The notes under the pieces: model-generated
What the model was told of the DNA's origin: nothing
Databases searched by the model: none
Seen by the model: only the letters and a program-made list of their open reading frames with translations
In this document: positions 36,805 through 45,190 of the stretch, in pieces
Position numbering within the stretch: position 1 is the first letter of the stretch
Layout: the number at the start of each line of letters is the position of its first letter
IMG/VR virus record: IMGVR_UViG_3300038551_000068
Location: 1 to 45,190 of that record
DNA from: a virus
Length of the DNA: 45,190 bases
Strand: one strand, 5' to 3'
Position numbers and translations under genes: made by a program

Positions 36805-37683
36805 ATGGGCCTAATCCTCCCCGGTGGCCCGTCTTGGGCGCACTGGACCGACAACATGGGCGATGTGTCGTCCGGCACGGCCTACGGCACGATCCACCAA
36901 GCGGGCGCGTCTAGCTCCGACAGCACGCCCGCTGGCGTTCTCGCCGCGCTGACGCATGACTGCGAATATCTCGTCATCGGGTATGGCGGGTTTTCAGCCG
37001 GCACGGCGGTTGATGGCTCCGCGCTGCTGGATATCCTCGTCGATCCTGCGGGCGGCACGAGCTGGTCGGAATTGATCGCCGATTTGCTGGTCGGGAACGG
37101 CTGGGGCTCCACCATGCCCAATTTCGCCTCGGCGTCCGGCACGACGATTTTCCAGCCGCAATATTTCCACTTCCCCATCTGGATACCGGCTGGCGCATCC
37201 ATCGGCGTGCGCGCGCGGGCGAAATCGTCGGCTCCGCTGTCCACGAGCCGCGTGTTCATGGCGGCGGCCGGCGGCAACCGCAATCCGGCAAGCTGGTGGT
37301 GCGGGCAGAGCGTGGAGACGGTCGGCAGCATTGACACCACGAACTGTCGCGGGGAGGTGCACACAACATCCCTGACCAACTTCGGCTCGTGGGATGATAT
37401 CGGCAGCCCCATATCGGGCGCGGCCGGCGCAGTGCAATACGCCGTCCAAGGGCCGGGCACGGCCATATCGGCGGCGGACGCGATGTGCTTCGAATTCGGC
37501 GTGGGCGGCGACAGAATCGGGCCGTCGATCTGGAAGGGGCAATCGTCCTCCGAGGTCGGCACCACATTCACTGTGTGCGGGCCGATCTTCGCCCAGATCC
37601 CAGACGGCGCGCAGATGCAGGTGCGATCGAAGGCGCTTAATGCCGCGACGGGGTACGATGTCGCGGCCTATGTGGTGCATTAG
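36805..37683 (+). CDS. Structural protein of unknown role
   Basis: A 292-residue Gly/Ser/Ala-rich, beta-type protein (MGLILPGGPSWAHWTDNMGD at the start, PQYFHFPIWIPAGASIGVRA in the middle). It belongs to a run of virion genes between the capsid and head-tail connector genes. GAGG precedes the ATG. It may form a trimeric fibre or decoration. No family recognised. Confidence 0.65.
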   Translation: MGLILPGGPSWAHWTDNMGDVSSGTAYGTIHQAGASSSDSTPAGVLAALTHDCEYLVIGYGGFSAGTAVDGSALLDILVDPAGGTSWSELIADLLVGNGWGSTMPNFASASGTTIFQPQYFHFPIWIPAGASIGVRARAKSSAPLSTSRVFMAAAGGNRNPASWWCGQSVETVGSIDTTNCRGEVHTTSLTNFGSWDDIGSPISGAAGAVQYAVQGPGTAISAADAMCFEFGVGGDRIGPSIWKGQSSSEVGTTFTVCGPIFAQIPDGAQMQVRSKALNAATGYDVAAYVVH

Positions 37684-37695
37684 GAGGGGCTATCC

Positions 37696-38046
37696 ATGAC
37701 AATCACTGTCGAGGCCTTCACCGGCACCGAAACGGTATCCACGACCGAGCATTCGATGACGACGGACACGGCCGGGCCGGACGCCGACACCACGTCGGGC
37801 ATCTTCCAGGCCTTCGTGGATCTGAACGCCGTGGCGGCGGGCGATGTCTTCGAATTCCGGGCCTACGAGAAGGTCCGCACGGGCGACACGCAAAGGCTCA
37901 TCTATTCGGCGCGCTTCGCGGGCGCGCAGGCCATGCCGGTGTGGGTGTCGCCGACGCTCGTGCTCGGCATCGGCTGGGATATGACGCTGAAGAAGATCAG
38001 CGGGACGGATCGCGCCATTAACTGGCGAATTTCAAGGGTGGCGTGA
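37696..38046 (+). CDS. Small structural protein
   Basis: A 116-residue beta-rich protein (MTITVEAFTGTETVSTTEHS at the start, DVFEFRAYEKVRTGDTQRLI). AGGAGGGGC precedes the ATG. It shares TGATG with the next gene. Function unknown; position indicates a virion part. Confidence 0.65.
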   Translation: MTITVEAFTGTETVSTTEHSMTTDTAGPDADTTSGIFQAFVDLNAVAAGDVFEFRAYEKVRTGDTQRLIYSARFAGAQAMPVWVSPTLVLGIGWDMTLKKISGTDRAINWRISRVA

Positions 38047-38474
38047 TGGCGGCGTTCGTAAAATTCAACCAATTCATCGCGGATCTTGGTCTTGGGGTGC
38101 ACAACCTCGATACGGGCACGCTCAAGATCGCACTGACCAACACGGCGCCGACTACCGCGACCGATGCGACACTTTCGAACATCACGCAGATCACGGCCGC
38201 GAACGGCTATTCCTCGGGCGGCGCGACCGTCGCGAATGCCGCGTACTCGCAAACATCCGGGACGGGCAAGCTGACTGGTGATGATGTGGTTTTCACGGCC
38301 TCGGGCGGCTCGATAGGGGCATTTCGGTATGCCGTCCTTTACAACGATACGCCAACGTCGCCGGCCGATCCGCTTATCGGCTATTGGGATTACGGCGCGT
38401 CCATCACGATCACGGACGGCAATACATTCACTGTCGATTTCAGTGCCAGCAATGGCCTGCTACAGATCGCATAG
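38046..38474 (+). CDS. Structural protein
   Basis: A 142-residue protein, MAAFVKFNQFIADLGLGVHN at the start, then TGTLKIALTNTAPTTATDAT. Proteins with this pattern are common in the structural modules of phages and are annotated as virion or head proteins. GTG at 38043 would add one residue. Confidence 0.7.
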   Translation: MAAFVKFNQFIADLGLGVHNLDTGTLKIALTNTAPTTATDATLSNITQITAANGYSSGGATVANAAYSQTSGTGKLTGDDVVFTASGGSIGAFRYAVLYNDTPTSPADPLIGYWDYGASITITDGNTFTVDFSASNGLLQIA

Positions 38475-38477
38475 CCA

Positions 38478-38828
38478 ATGGCATGGGCCTTCCAGCCGCT
38501 ACTTCCGGGTGCTGCCCAGCAAGAGGCTGGGGGCGGCGGTGGTAGCATCACGCTCACGGCGGATGAGGGGCTTGTCAGTCTTTCCGGCCAGACGGCGCCG
38601 CTCGCTGTCGCCATCGTGTGTGCCCAAGGATCGCTCGTTCTCACTGGTCAGGCCGCGCTATTCATGACGACGCTTGTGGCCGAGGCTGGCACCATCGCAA
38701 TCACCGGCTACGGCGTCCCGAACCCGAACGCGGGCGCCGAGCCGCCATCCGGCCCATCGCCCGGCGCGGCTACGGCTGGCAGCCGAAACGACGCGCCGCG
38801 CTTCTCTCGAACGCGCTGGAAGCGCTGA
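38478..38828 (+). CDS. Small structural protein with Ser/Gly repeats
   Basis: A 116-residue protein with three similar beta units (GSITLTADEGLVSLSGQTAP, GSLVLTGQAALF, GTIAITGYGV) and a Pro/Arg-rich tail. The start is three bases after the previous stop and has no clear ribosome binding site. A small fibre or adhesin-like protein is possible. Confidence 0.55.
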   Translation: MAWAFQPLLPGAAQQEAGGGGGSITLTADEGLVSLSGQTAPLAVAIVCAQGSLVLTGQAALFMTTLVAEAGTIAITGYGVPNPNAGAEPPSGPSPGAATAGSRNDAPRFSRTRWKR

Positions 38829-38847
38829 CATCTGAAAGGGCATCGCC

Positions 38848-39243
38848 ATGGCCGATACCGTTGACGTTAAGACGATCTTTTCCGGCCGGCGCCTGAAGGT
38901 CTTTCACCTCATCAATCGCTCGGACGGCACGGGCGAAAGCGGCGTGGCCAAGGTCGATATTTCCGCGCTCACCGACCCGGCTGGAAACACCTGCACGTAT
39001 ACGTCCATCGACCGGATCGAATATTCGGTATTCGGCTTCGACTATGTGCTGCTGGCATGGGACCACACGACCGATGATGAAATCGCAGTCCTGAAGGGGC
39101 AGGGCGTCATGGATTGGTCCATGTCTGGCGGGAGTGTCGATCCGCGCACGGCCGGTGACACGGGCGACATCAAGCTGACGACGTCGGGCGGGGCCGCCGG
39201 GTCTGGATACGACATCACCCTTTACCTGCGGACCAAGGCATGA
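38848..39243 (+). CDS. Structural protein
   Basis: A 131-residue protein, MADTVDVKTIFSGRRLKVFH at the start, with RSDGTGESGVAKVDISAL and a C-terminal YDITLYLRTKA. Such proteins are frequent in podovirus head-tail modules without a known role. AAAGGGC precedes the ATG. ATGA overlap with the next gene. Confidence 0.7.
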   Translation: MADTVDVKTIFSGRRLKVFHLINRSDGTGESGVAKVDISALTDPAGNTCTYTSIDRIEYSVFGFDYVLLAWDHTTDDEIAVLKGQGVMDWSMSGGSVDPRTAGDTGDIKLTTSGGAAGSGYDITLYLRTKA

Positions 39244-39488
39244 CGCTGCGCAACACATACCGGGCCGGCGACTGGCTTTGTGTGTGCCAGCGCTGTGGTT
39301 TTGAATATTACGCATCCGACATCAAGCGCGAATGGACCGGGCTTCTGGTCTGCCGCGAATGCCATGACCCTCGACACCCGCAAGAGTATGTACGCGGCAA
39401 GGCGGACAACCAGACGGTTCCTTTTTCCTCACCGCCTGGCGAGCCTGTGTTTCTCGCGGTCGGCGACATCACGCGGGATGATCTCTAA
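39240..39488 (+). CDS. Zinc-ribbon protein in the head-tail region
   Basis: An 82-residue protein with two Cys pairs (CQRCGFEYYASD and CRECHDPRHPQEYVRG) that form a likely zinc ribbon. Small proteins of this family lie next to the tail genes of many phages. It shares TAATG with the next gene. The exact role is unknown. Confidence 0.75.
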   Translation: MTLRNTYRAGDWLCVCQRCGFEYYASDIKREWTGLLVCRECHDPRHPQEYVRGKADNQTVPFSSPPGEPVFLAVGDITRDDL

Positions 39489-40171
39489 TGGCCCTGTCCG
39501 GCAGCGCTGACTTCTCGATCAATGCCCGCGAGGTCATCGAGGCCGCGCTTCGCAAGATGAACGTTCTCGGCGTGGCCCAAAGCCTGGATGCGGACGAGGC
39601 GGACGCGGCCCGTCTGGAATTGAATGTGATGCTCAAGGGGTGGGCGCGCTCTGGCCCGCACCTGTGGAAGGTCGCGCGGGGGTCTGTGGCGCTGACGGCC
39701 GCGACGGCCAGCTATGATCTGGCCGCGTCATTGAACCCCCTGCGCATTCTGTCCGCGCGCTATCGCGACACGTCGAGCCGCGACCTGCCGATGAGGCCGC
39801 TTACAGGCGAGGATTACGACGACCTGCCGCTAAAATCGTCGGCGGGTATCCCGACGCAGTATTATTTCGATCCGCAGCGCGGCGCTCCAACGCTTTATCT
39901 CTGGCCGGTCAAGGCGACGGTGACGACGGAAACCGTGCGACTGACCTACCAGAAGCGTACCGACGATATCGACGACCTGTCTGATGATATCGACATCGCG
40001 CAGGAGCATTTCGACGTGCTTGTTTACGCGCTTGCCGAGCGGCTTTTGGACGATTACGGCGTGGAAGGTGAGGTGGCAAGGCGCATCATCTCGCGGTCGC
40101 AAATGCTCCTGCGAGAGGCGATGGATTGGGAGCGCGAAATGATGGTCCGATTCGATCTGGGGCGGACGTGA
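39488..40171 (+). CDS. Head-tail adaptor (P22 gp4-like)
   Basis: A 227-residue protein with the gp4/tail accessory factor pattern: REVIEAALRKMNVLGVAQSL, LNVMLKGWARSGPHLWKVAR, YFDPQRGAPTLYLWPVKA, and a C-terminal helix (EHFDVLVYALAERLLDDYGV). It would close the portal and connect the tail. It overlaps the next gene by TGATG. Confidence 0.85.
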   Translation: MALSGSADFSINAREVIEAALRKMNVLGVAQSLDADEADAARLELNVMLKGWARSGPHLWKVARGSVALTAATASYDLAASLNPLRILSARYRDTSSRDLPMRPLTGEDYDDLPLKSSAGIPTQYYFDPQRGAPTLYLWPVKATVTTETVRLTYQKRTDDIDDLSDDIDIAQEHFDVLVYALAERLLDDYGVEGEVARRIISRSQMLLREAMDWEREMMVRFDLGRT

Positions 40172-41616
40172 TGCCCACAATCCCGCTCGCGCTCCCCACC
40201 GCATCGACGCTTGGCCGCGACGGTCAGGACGCGGCGGCGCGCCTTATCAACGGTTACCCGGAGATGCACGGCGCCGATGGTAAGACGCAATTCACGATCT
40301 ATGGAGCGCCTGGCCTGACGCGGTGGGACCAAAACAGCTATCCCGCCAGCGAGCGCGGGCTGTTCGCGCGGGCGGATGGCGAATTGCTCGCCATCCTCGG
40401 CGGCAGCATCGTGTCTTTCGACGTCAACGGCCTGGGATCGACGCTGACGAGTATCGCGGGGGCTGATCGCTGCATCCTCGCGGGCAATCTCGCGGACCCA
40501 ATCCAGGTTGCCATCGTGCGCCCTAATGTCTCCTGGTACGTCCTGACCGGAAGCGCGCTATCCGAGGCTCCCGACAGCGATCTGCCCACGCCAAACTCGT
40601 GCGATTACCTGCGCGGTCGCACGCTTTACGGCATCGATGACGGGCGCGTCTATTGCTCTGACACCGACGACGCCGCGAGCGTATCGGCGCATGCTTTCGA
40701 CATCGCCAACTCATCGTCTGACGGCCTCGTCCGCGTGTTTGCCAATGCCGGATTCGCCTACCTGTTCGGCAAGCGGACGCTGGAGATATGGCAGCCTGAC
40801 CCATCGCTTGCCGGACAACCCTTCCCCTTCTCGCCAGTGCAGCAGGATATTGATCTTGGGCTCATGGCCCGGCATTCGGTCGCGCGCTTTGAAAAGGCGC
40901 TGATGTGGGTGGACCACAAGGGGATCGTGCGCTATGGCCGCGATGGTGGTGCCGAGCGGGTGTCAAGCCATGCGGTGGAGCGCTCGATTGAAGCGCTAAG
41001 CGCGGCGGATCGCGCCGCGATGATCGGCAGCATCCATTCGTTTCACGGGCACGAAACATTTACGCTCAAGGGGGCCAATTTCACATGGTGCCTGGATCTG
41101 CCGCTCGCGCGGCAGGCGGGTTTCAGCAAGGCGTGGTACGAGCGGCAATCCTATGGCCTGGACCGCTGGCGCGTGAACAGCGCGATCGAATTCGCGGGCG
41201 GCTACATCCTCGGCGCCGAGGACTCTGGCGAGCTATACCGCCTCAATCCGTCATCCTATGACGAGGACGGCGAAGCGCATGTTCTCGAAGTGCGCTGCCC
41301 TCACTCGCATCGGTTCCCCGATGGCATGCTGGTGGATGCTGTGCAGATCGACGTGGTGACGGGAGTTGGCCTTGGCGCTGGAGATGATAGCGACACCGCG
41401 CCGGCGATCATGGTGGATTTCAGCGACGACGGCGGGAAGACGTTTCGCGGCGAGCGTGTGGCCAGCATTGGTGGGCAAGGGCAGTTCTCGACCACGGTCA
41501 GGCTCAATCGCTGGGGGCGCTGCACGGAAAAGGGCCGCGTCTGGCGGATACGCGCCAGCGCCAAGACGCTCAAGGCGATCAACGGCGTGTCTCTGGAGGC
41601 GAGGCGGGCTGGATGA
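40171..41616 (+). CDS. Packaged-DNA stabilisation/tail protein (P22 gp10-like)
   Basis: A 481-residue protein. RLINGYPEMHGADGKTQFTI and YGAPGLTRW near the N-terminus, NSCDYLRGRTLYGIDDGRVY, FAYLFGKRTLEIWQPD and VARFEKALMWVDHKGIVRYG match P22 gp10-type proteins that form a beta-propeller tail hub. With the gp4-like protein it locks the DNA in the capsid. ATG at 40171 is set by the overlap with the previous stop. Confidence 0.88.
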   Translation: MPTIPLALPTASTLGRDGQDAAARLINGYPEMHGADGKTQFTIYGAPGLTRWDQNSYPASERGLFARADGELLAILGGSIVSFDVNGLGSTLTSIAGADRCILAGNLADPIQVAIVRPNVSWYVLTGSALSEAPDSDLPTPNSCDYLRGRTLYGIDDGRVYCSDTDDAASVSAHAFDIANSSSDGLVRVFANAGFAYLFGKRTLEIWQPDPSLAGQPFPFSPVQQDIDLGLMARHSVARFEKALMWVDHKGIVRYGRDGGAERVSSHAVERSIEALSAADRAAMIGSIHSFHGHETFTLKGANFTWCLDLPLARQAGFSKAWYERQSYGLDRWRVNSAIEFAGGYILGAEDSGELYRLNPSSYDEDGEAHVLEVRCPHSHRFPDGMLVDAVQIDVVTGVGLGAGDDSDTAPAIMVDFSDDGGKTFRGERVASIGGQGQFSTTVRLNRWGRCTEKGRVWRIRASAKTLKAINGVSLEARRAG

Positions 41617-43604
41617 CGCTTGTCACGATCCCTGACAAGAGCCTGCCGCTTGCCGATCCCAAGACGGGACGCATCAGCCTGGAATGGTATTCCACTCTGC
41701 AAAGCCTGGCCCGCATCGCCAACAAAGTGCCCTCCCGGCCCGGCCTGCGGCAACTCCTCGTCCCCACATCGGATCTGCCGCTTGTCGATAGCGAGACGGG
41801 CCGCATAACACTGGAATGGTATCGGCTGTTCAATGCGACCGTGCGTGCGGCCGACGATGTGGACGCAAACGACATCGAAAGCATCATCCGCGCGGTGACG
41901 CTCATTCCCGGATCAACGGAGTTCGGTTACCACACGAGCGAGGTCCGCGTAGACGGCGGCGCCGGCTCGACCTACACCGAGAACAGGCACACCTACAGCC
42001 ACGCCAGCGACTACATGATGTCCATGGACGAGCTTGCGGCAGCCCTGCCCGAATGCGAGACCGTTTCGCTGTTCGTGTCGTGGTTCGGCACGGACCTGCG
42101 GTGTGGCTCGTGCGAGATCAAGCCGCGCGTGGACACGTCCACCAAGGCCACGACGCCGATATCATGGGGCGTGGCGGGGCTGACGCGCGCGACGGCGGAG
42201 ACCGTGACGACGGTGGGTTTCCGGCCGGCCTATGGCGGAACGCCAAGTGATCAGACCATCATCGCCTGTATTCAGGACATCAAGGCGCGCGGCTATGGCG
42301 TCATCTACACGCCCTTCATCGTGATGGACATCGAGCAGGGCAACGCGCTGCCCGATCCCTATACCGGCGCGACCGGACAGCCGGCCTATCCCTGGCGCGG
42401 TCGCATCACCTGCGATCCGGCGCCGGGGGTTATGGGCTCGCCAGACGAGACGGCAACAGCGGGCGCGCAGGTGGACGCCTTTTACGGCACGGTGACGGCG
42501 GCTGATTTTAGCGTTTCGCCCGGATCGGTGAGCTATTCCGGCCCGGCTGAATGGAGCTATTCCCGCTGCATCCTCTATCAGGCGGCTCTATGCGCGGCGG
42601 CTGGCGGCGTGGACATCTTCATGATCGGCTCGGAAATGCGCGGGCTGACATGGGTGCGCGACAGTGCGAGCACATATCCATTCGTGGCGCACCTCAAGAC
42701 GCTGGCGGCAGAGGTCAGCGCGCTCCTGCCGTCCGCGCAGATCAGCTATGCGGCGGACTGGTCCGAATTCTTCGGGCACCAGCCGGCCGATGGCTCGGGC
42801 GATGTTTATTTCCATCTCGACCCGCTGTGGTCGGACAGCAACATTGACGCGGTGAGCATCGACAATTACTGGCCGCTGTCGGACTGGCGCGACGGCTCCA
42901 CGCATCTTGACGCGTTGGCGGGGTATGAAAGCCCGTCCGATCTGGCCTATCTGCGGTCGCAGATGCAGGGCGGGGAAGGATACGACTATTTTTATGCCTC
43001 AGATGCTGACCGGACAGCGCAAGTGCGAACGGACATTTTCGACGGGACATACGGGGAACATTGGGTTTTTCGTTTCAAGGACGTGAAGGGCTGGTGGGAA
43101 AACGAGCATCACGACAGGCCCGGCGGCGTGCGCAGCGGATCGCCGACGGCGTGGGTTCCGGAGAGTAAGCCGATATGGTTTTCCGAGATCGGTTGCGGCG
43201 CGGTTGATAGGGGATCGAACCAGCCCAACGTCTTCCTTGATCCCAAGTCCTCGGAGAGCTTCTCGCCATACTTTTCCAGCGGCGCGCGCGACGACATCCA
43301 GCAGCGCCGGCACCTGCGCGCCTTTATCACATGGTGGGACGAGACGTCAGCCGACTTCGTGGAGGACCAGAATCCGCAATCGTCGGTCTATTCGGGCCGC
43401 ATGGTCGATACGTCACGCATCATGGTCTACACATGGGACGCCCGTCCCTATCCGCAATTCCCGAACTTCCGAACGGTCTGGTCGGACGCCGACAATTACG
43501 AAACCGGGCAATGGCTTAATGGTCGGGCCTCGCCAAACGCGATGGAGCCATTCATATTCGCAGCATCGCAATATGGTGACATTGACCCTGATGGAGTGCT
43601 GTAA
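41613..43604 (+). CDS. GTA-type TIM-barrel tail protein
   Basis: A 663-residue protein. Residues about 8-35 and 53-78 are two copies of a short motif (GRISLEWYSTLQSL and GRITLEWYRLFNAT). From residue 150 on it matches the TIM-barrel-like domain of the gene transfer agent tail protein: YTPFIVMDIEQGNALPDPYT, AYPWRGRITCDPAPGVMGSP, DIFMIGSEMRGLTWVRDS, IDAVSIDNYWPLSDWRDG, PIWFSEIGCGAVDRGSNQPN. Glu residues in IGSEM and FSEIGC are in place for a glycosidase-like centre. It may cut cell-surface glycans during entry. In GTAs this domain is part of a longer siphovirus-type protein. Confidence 0.85.
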   Translation: MTLVTIPDKSLPLADPKTGRISLEWYSTLQSLARIANKVPSRPGLRQLLVPTSDLPLVDSETGRITLEWYRLFNATVRAADDVDANDIESIIRAVTLIPGSTEFGYHTSEVRVDGGAGSTYTENRHTYSHASDYMMSMDELAAALPECETVSLFVSWFGTDLRCGSCEIKPRVDTSTKATTPISWGVAGLTRATAETVTTVGFRPAYGGTPSDQTIIACIQDIKARGYGVIYTPFIVMDIEQGNALPDPYTGATGQPAYPWRGRITCDPAPGVMGSPDETATAGAQVDAFYGTVTAADFSVSPGSVSYSGPAEWSYSRCILYQAALCAAAGGVDIFMIGSEMRGLTWVRDSASTYPFVAHLKTLAAEVSALLPSAQISYAADWSEFFGHQPADGSGDVYFHLDPLWSDSNIDAVSIDNYWPLSDWRDGSTHLDALAGYESPSDLAYLRSQMQGGEGYDYFYASDADRTAQVRTDIFDGTYGEHWVFRFKDVKGWWENEHHDRPGGVRSGSPTAWVPESKPIWFSEIGCGAVDRGSNQPNVFLDPKSSESFSPYFSSGARDDIQQRRHLRAFITWWDETSADFVEDQNPQSSVYSGRMVDTSRIMVYTWDARPYPQFPNFRTVWSDADNYETGQWLNGRASPNAMEPFIFAASQYGDIDPDGVL

Positions 43605-43727
43605 ATGGCGCGCCCTGCCTCGCTCCCCACATCTGACACGCCCGTCATCAAACGAGATGGCCAGCCGACGCGGGAGTGGTATACGTTCTTGCAGCGCCTC
43701 GCTAAGACGCTGGAAAGACAACGATGA
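43605..43727 (+). CDS. Tiny protein with the EWY motif (40 aa)
   Basis: MARPASLPTSDTPVIKRDGQ and PTREWYTFLQRLAKTLERQR make up the whole protein. It repeats the motif seen twice at the N-terminus of the TIM-barrel protein before it (D-x-x-G-x-x-x-x-EWY). It is separated by no gap from that gene and overlaps the acetyltransferase gene by ATGA. It could dock on the same partner. Confidence 0.6.
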   Translation: MARPASLPTSDTPVIKRDGQPTREWYTFLQRLAKTLERQR

Positions 43728-44149
43728 TCCGCCCTGCCACGCAATCGGACGTGCCTGATCTTGTGCCGATGGCGCGGGATTTCATGGCGGCTGGCGATCA
43801 TTGGGGGCATCGGCGCTGCTTTGACGGCGACACCTTCGCCGCGCACGCCAGCGCGGCAATCGCACACCCGGATTGCGGGTTTTTTGTTTCTGATCGTGGC
43901 GGCGTGGTGGATGGCGTTATCGCCATGCTGCTGGCGAGCGATCCCTTTGACGGGCGCGTGTCGGCGCTCAAGATGCATTGGCTTGGCGCTCCCGGCGCCG
44001 GGCTCAGGCTTGAACGTCATGGCCGAGAATGGGCGGCCTCGCGCGGAGCTACCGGGGTGACGATGTCTGCCGTGAACGACAGGGGCGCGGCGCTATTGGA
44101 GCGGCTGGGGTATCAGCGGACGGAAATCATCTACCGAAGGGCGATCTGA
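43724..44149 (+). CDS. GNAT-family N-acetyltransferase
   Basis: A 141-residue protein with MIRPATQSDVPDLVPMARDF, GVIAMLLASDPFDGRVSALK, GLRLERHGREWAASRGATGV and RGAALLERLGYQRTEIIYRR, the order of GNAT motifs C-D-A-B. Acetyltransferases in this late position are frequent in podoviruses and may modify a virion or host protein. ATGA and TGATG overlaps couple it to its neighbours. Confidence 0.82.
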   Translation: MIRPATQSDVPDLVPMARDFMAAGDHWGHRRCFDGDTFAAHASAAIAHPDCGFFVSDRGGVVDGVIAMLLASDPFDGRVSALKMHWLGAPGAGLRLERHGREWAASRGATGVTMSAVNDRGAALLERLGYQRTEIIYRRAI

Positions 44150-44826
44150 TGGGCATTGAGACGGCGATTCTCGGGGCTGCGGTAATCGGTGCCGGGACGT
44201 CCCTTTATGGCGGCGCCCAACAGGCGAAGGCGCAAAAGAAGGCCACCAGCGCGGCCATAGCGGCGCAAAACAAGCAATATGCCGAGACCAAGTCCCTGAT
44301 GGAGCCGTACACGTCGGCGGGCACGACGGCGCTTGACACCTATCAGGCCGCGCTTGGGCTCAAGGGGGCGGACGCGCAGAAGGCGTACCACGACAGCTTC
44401 CAAACCGATCCGGGATGGACGGCGGCACAAGAGGCTGGCTTGCAGGCGGTCGATGATCGCTATCGGCTTGGCGGCACGAGCGGCGGCAACATGCGCGCGG
44501 CGCTCTATGACTATGGTCAGCGGAACATGTTGTCAGCCTACAACACGAGGCTGCAACAGCTTGGCGGGCTGGTGGATACCGGCCGGTCGGCCGCTGGCAC
44601 GCTTGCCGGCGCGTCTAGCTCGCTGGGGTCGAGCAACGCGAGCCTCCTCGCGGGCATTGGCTCGAATGCGGGCAGCAGCACCGTGAACGCAGGAAACGCG
44701 GTGTCCGGCGCGCTCACCAATCTTGCCGGGCTCAATCTCTACAACCAGGGCATGGCGTCGGGGCAGGCCGGCACAATGGCAAACGGCGGGTGGTCAACTC
44801 GCACCGTCAATTACGCGGGACTCTGA
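44149..44826 (+). CDS. DNA ejection protein (gp7-like)
   Basis: A 225-residue protein. A hydrophobic N-terminus (MGIETAILGAAVIGAGTSLY) is followed by a basic Ala/Gln-rich helix, then the conserved block YAETKSLMEPYTSAGTTALD, TDPGWTAAQEAGLQAVDDRY, GNMRAALYDYGQRNMLSAYN found in P22 gp7-like proteins. It probably goes with the DNA through the envelope. It starts in a TGATG overlap. Confidence 0.8.
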   Translation: MGIETAILGAAVIGAGTSLYGGAQQAKAQKKATSAAIAAQNKQYAETKSLMEPYTSAGTTALDTYQAALGLKGADAQKAYHDSFQTDPGWTAAQEAGLQAVDDRYRLGGTSGGNMRAALYDYGQRNMLSAYNTRLQQLGGLVDTGRSAAGTLAGASSSLGSSNASLLAGIGSNAGSSTVNAGNAVSGALTNLAGLNLYNQGMASGQAGTMANGGWSTRTVNYAGL

Positions 44827-44827
44827 C

Positions 44828-45190
44828 ATGCCGCTACCAGATCCATTCATCCCCAGCGTCAACAACCTGCTGGCCGCACGCACGCAGGGCTATCAGACCG
44901 GCGCCGCGATGCGTGAGCGCGACGAGGCCGCGCGCAAGGAAGCCGAGCAAAAGAGCCTGCTTCGCGGCGCGGGCGATCTAGCCGCGAGCGGGAACCTGCG
45001 CGGCGCGCGCGATGCACTTTATCGTGGTGGCGACTTCGCCCGGGCGGAGTCATTCGACGAAAAGCTGCGGGCGCAGGCGCGCGAGGCCAAGACCGATGCG
45101 CTCGAGAAGGCCGCGAAATTCCAGGGCATGCTGGGCAACCTCGCGATGATCGCCGACACGCCAGACAAATGGGCGCGAGCTATCGATGGG
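44828..45190 (+). CDS. Ejection protein, 5' part of the gene split by the window ends
   Basis: Starts MPLPDPFIPSVNNLLAARTQ at 44828, one base after the previous stop, and runs off the right end at codon 121. It continues in frame at base 2 of the window (joined protein 390 residues, 1,173 bases). The N-terminal part is helical and charged (RDEAARKEAEQKSLLRGAGD). Confidence 0.8.
   Translation, partial: MPLPDPFIPSVNNLLAARTQGYQTGAAMRERDEAARKEAEQKSLLRGAGDLAASGNLRGARDALYRGGDFARAESFDEKLRAQAREAKTDALEKAAKFQGMLGNLAMIADTPDKWARAIDG
45061..45190. repeat. Right copy of the terminal direct repeat
   Basis: Identical to bases 1-126, with one synonymous C/T difference at 45187. See the left copy. Confidence 0.9.

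Overview
The window is a complete or nearly complete genome of a double-stranded DNA tailed phage with a podovirus-type (P22-like) virion plan. Bases 1-126 are repeated exactly at 45061-45186, and one gene runs across this junction. The molecule therefore closes into a circle of about 45,060 bp. The DNA is GC-rich. The Omp25/RopB-like outer membrane protein, the DUF2793 tail fibre and the GTA-type TIM-barrel protein all point to an alphaproteobacterial host, probably Hyphomicrobiales (rhizobia, Brucella or methylotroph relatives). This host call is inference.

Late region (27.4 kb to the right end, continuing at 1-6.9 kb, all on +): a promoter next to a small RNA gene, then small and large terminase, portal, GroES-like co-chaperonin, scaffold, decoration and major capsid proteins, a run of structural proteins, gp4-like adaptor, gp10-like tail protein, GTA-like TIM-barrel protein, acetyltransferase, ejection proteins, tail fibre and a lysis cassette that includes a GH108 endolysin. 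The late region ends at a strong terminator near 6,940.

Accessory and control regions: 6.97-10.65 kb (-) carries a C5-cytosine DNA methyltransferase, many very small proteins, a holin-like membrane protein, an XRE regulator and a RusA-like resolvase. 10.7-13.4 kb (+) carries a HerA/VirD4-like ATPase with a small membrane protein. 13.5-16.5 kb (-) is a set of membrane proteins. 16.6-27.3 kb (+) is the early region: small HTH proteins, RepA-type helicase, exonuclease, outer membrane protein, membrane-anchored nuclease, cold-shock-like protein, SSB and RecT.

The most unusual observations are these. (1) The large terminase gene contains an intein at its Walker B site, and a complete HNH endonuclease gene is nested inside the intein in a different reading frame. 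(2) A second long ORF overlaps the methyltransferase in another frame and has coding-like third-position bias in the C-terminal half. (3) There are two tandem promoter-short RNA-terminator cassettes and a third one before the terminase genes. (4) About 20 CGGACA/TGTCCG hexamers and a nested palindrome lie at and beyond the helicase 3' end, a candidate origin. (5) Several early promoters carry a CATCACA-NN-TGTGATG-type operator between -35 and -10. I found no integrase, DNA polymerase, RNA polymerase, tRNA or CRISPR array. All assignments come from reading motifs and context; no database search was run.
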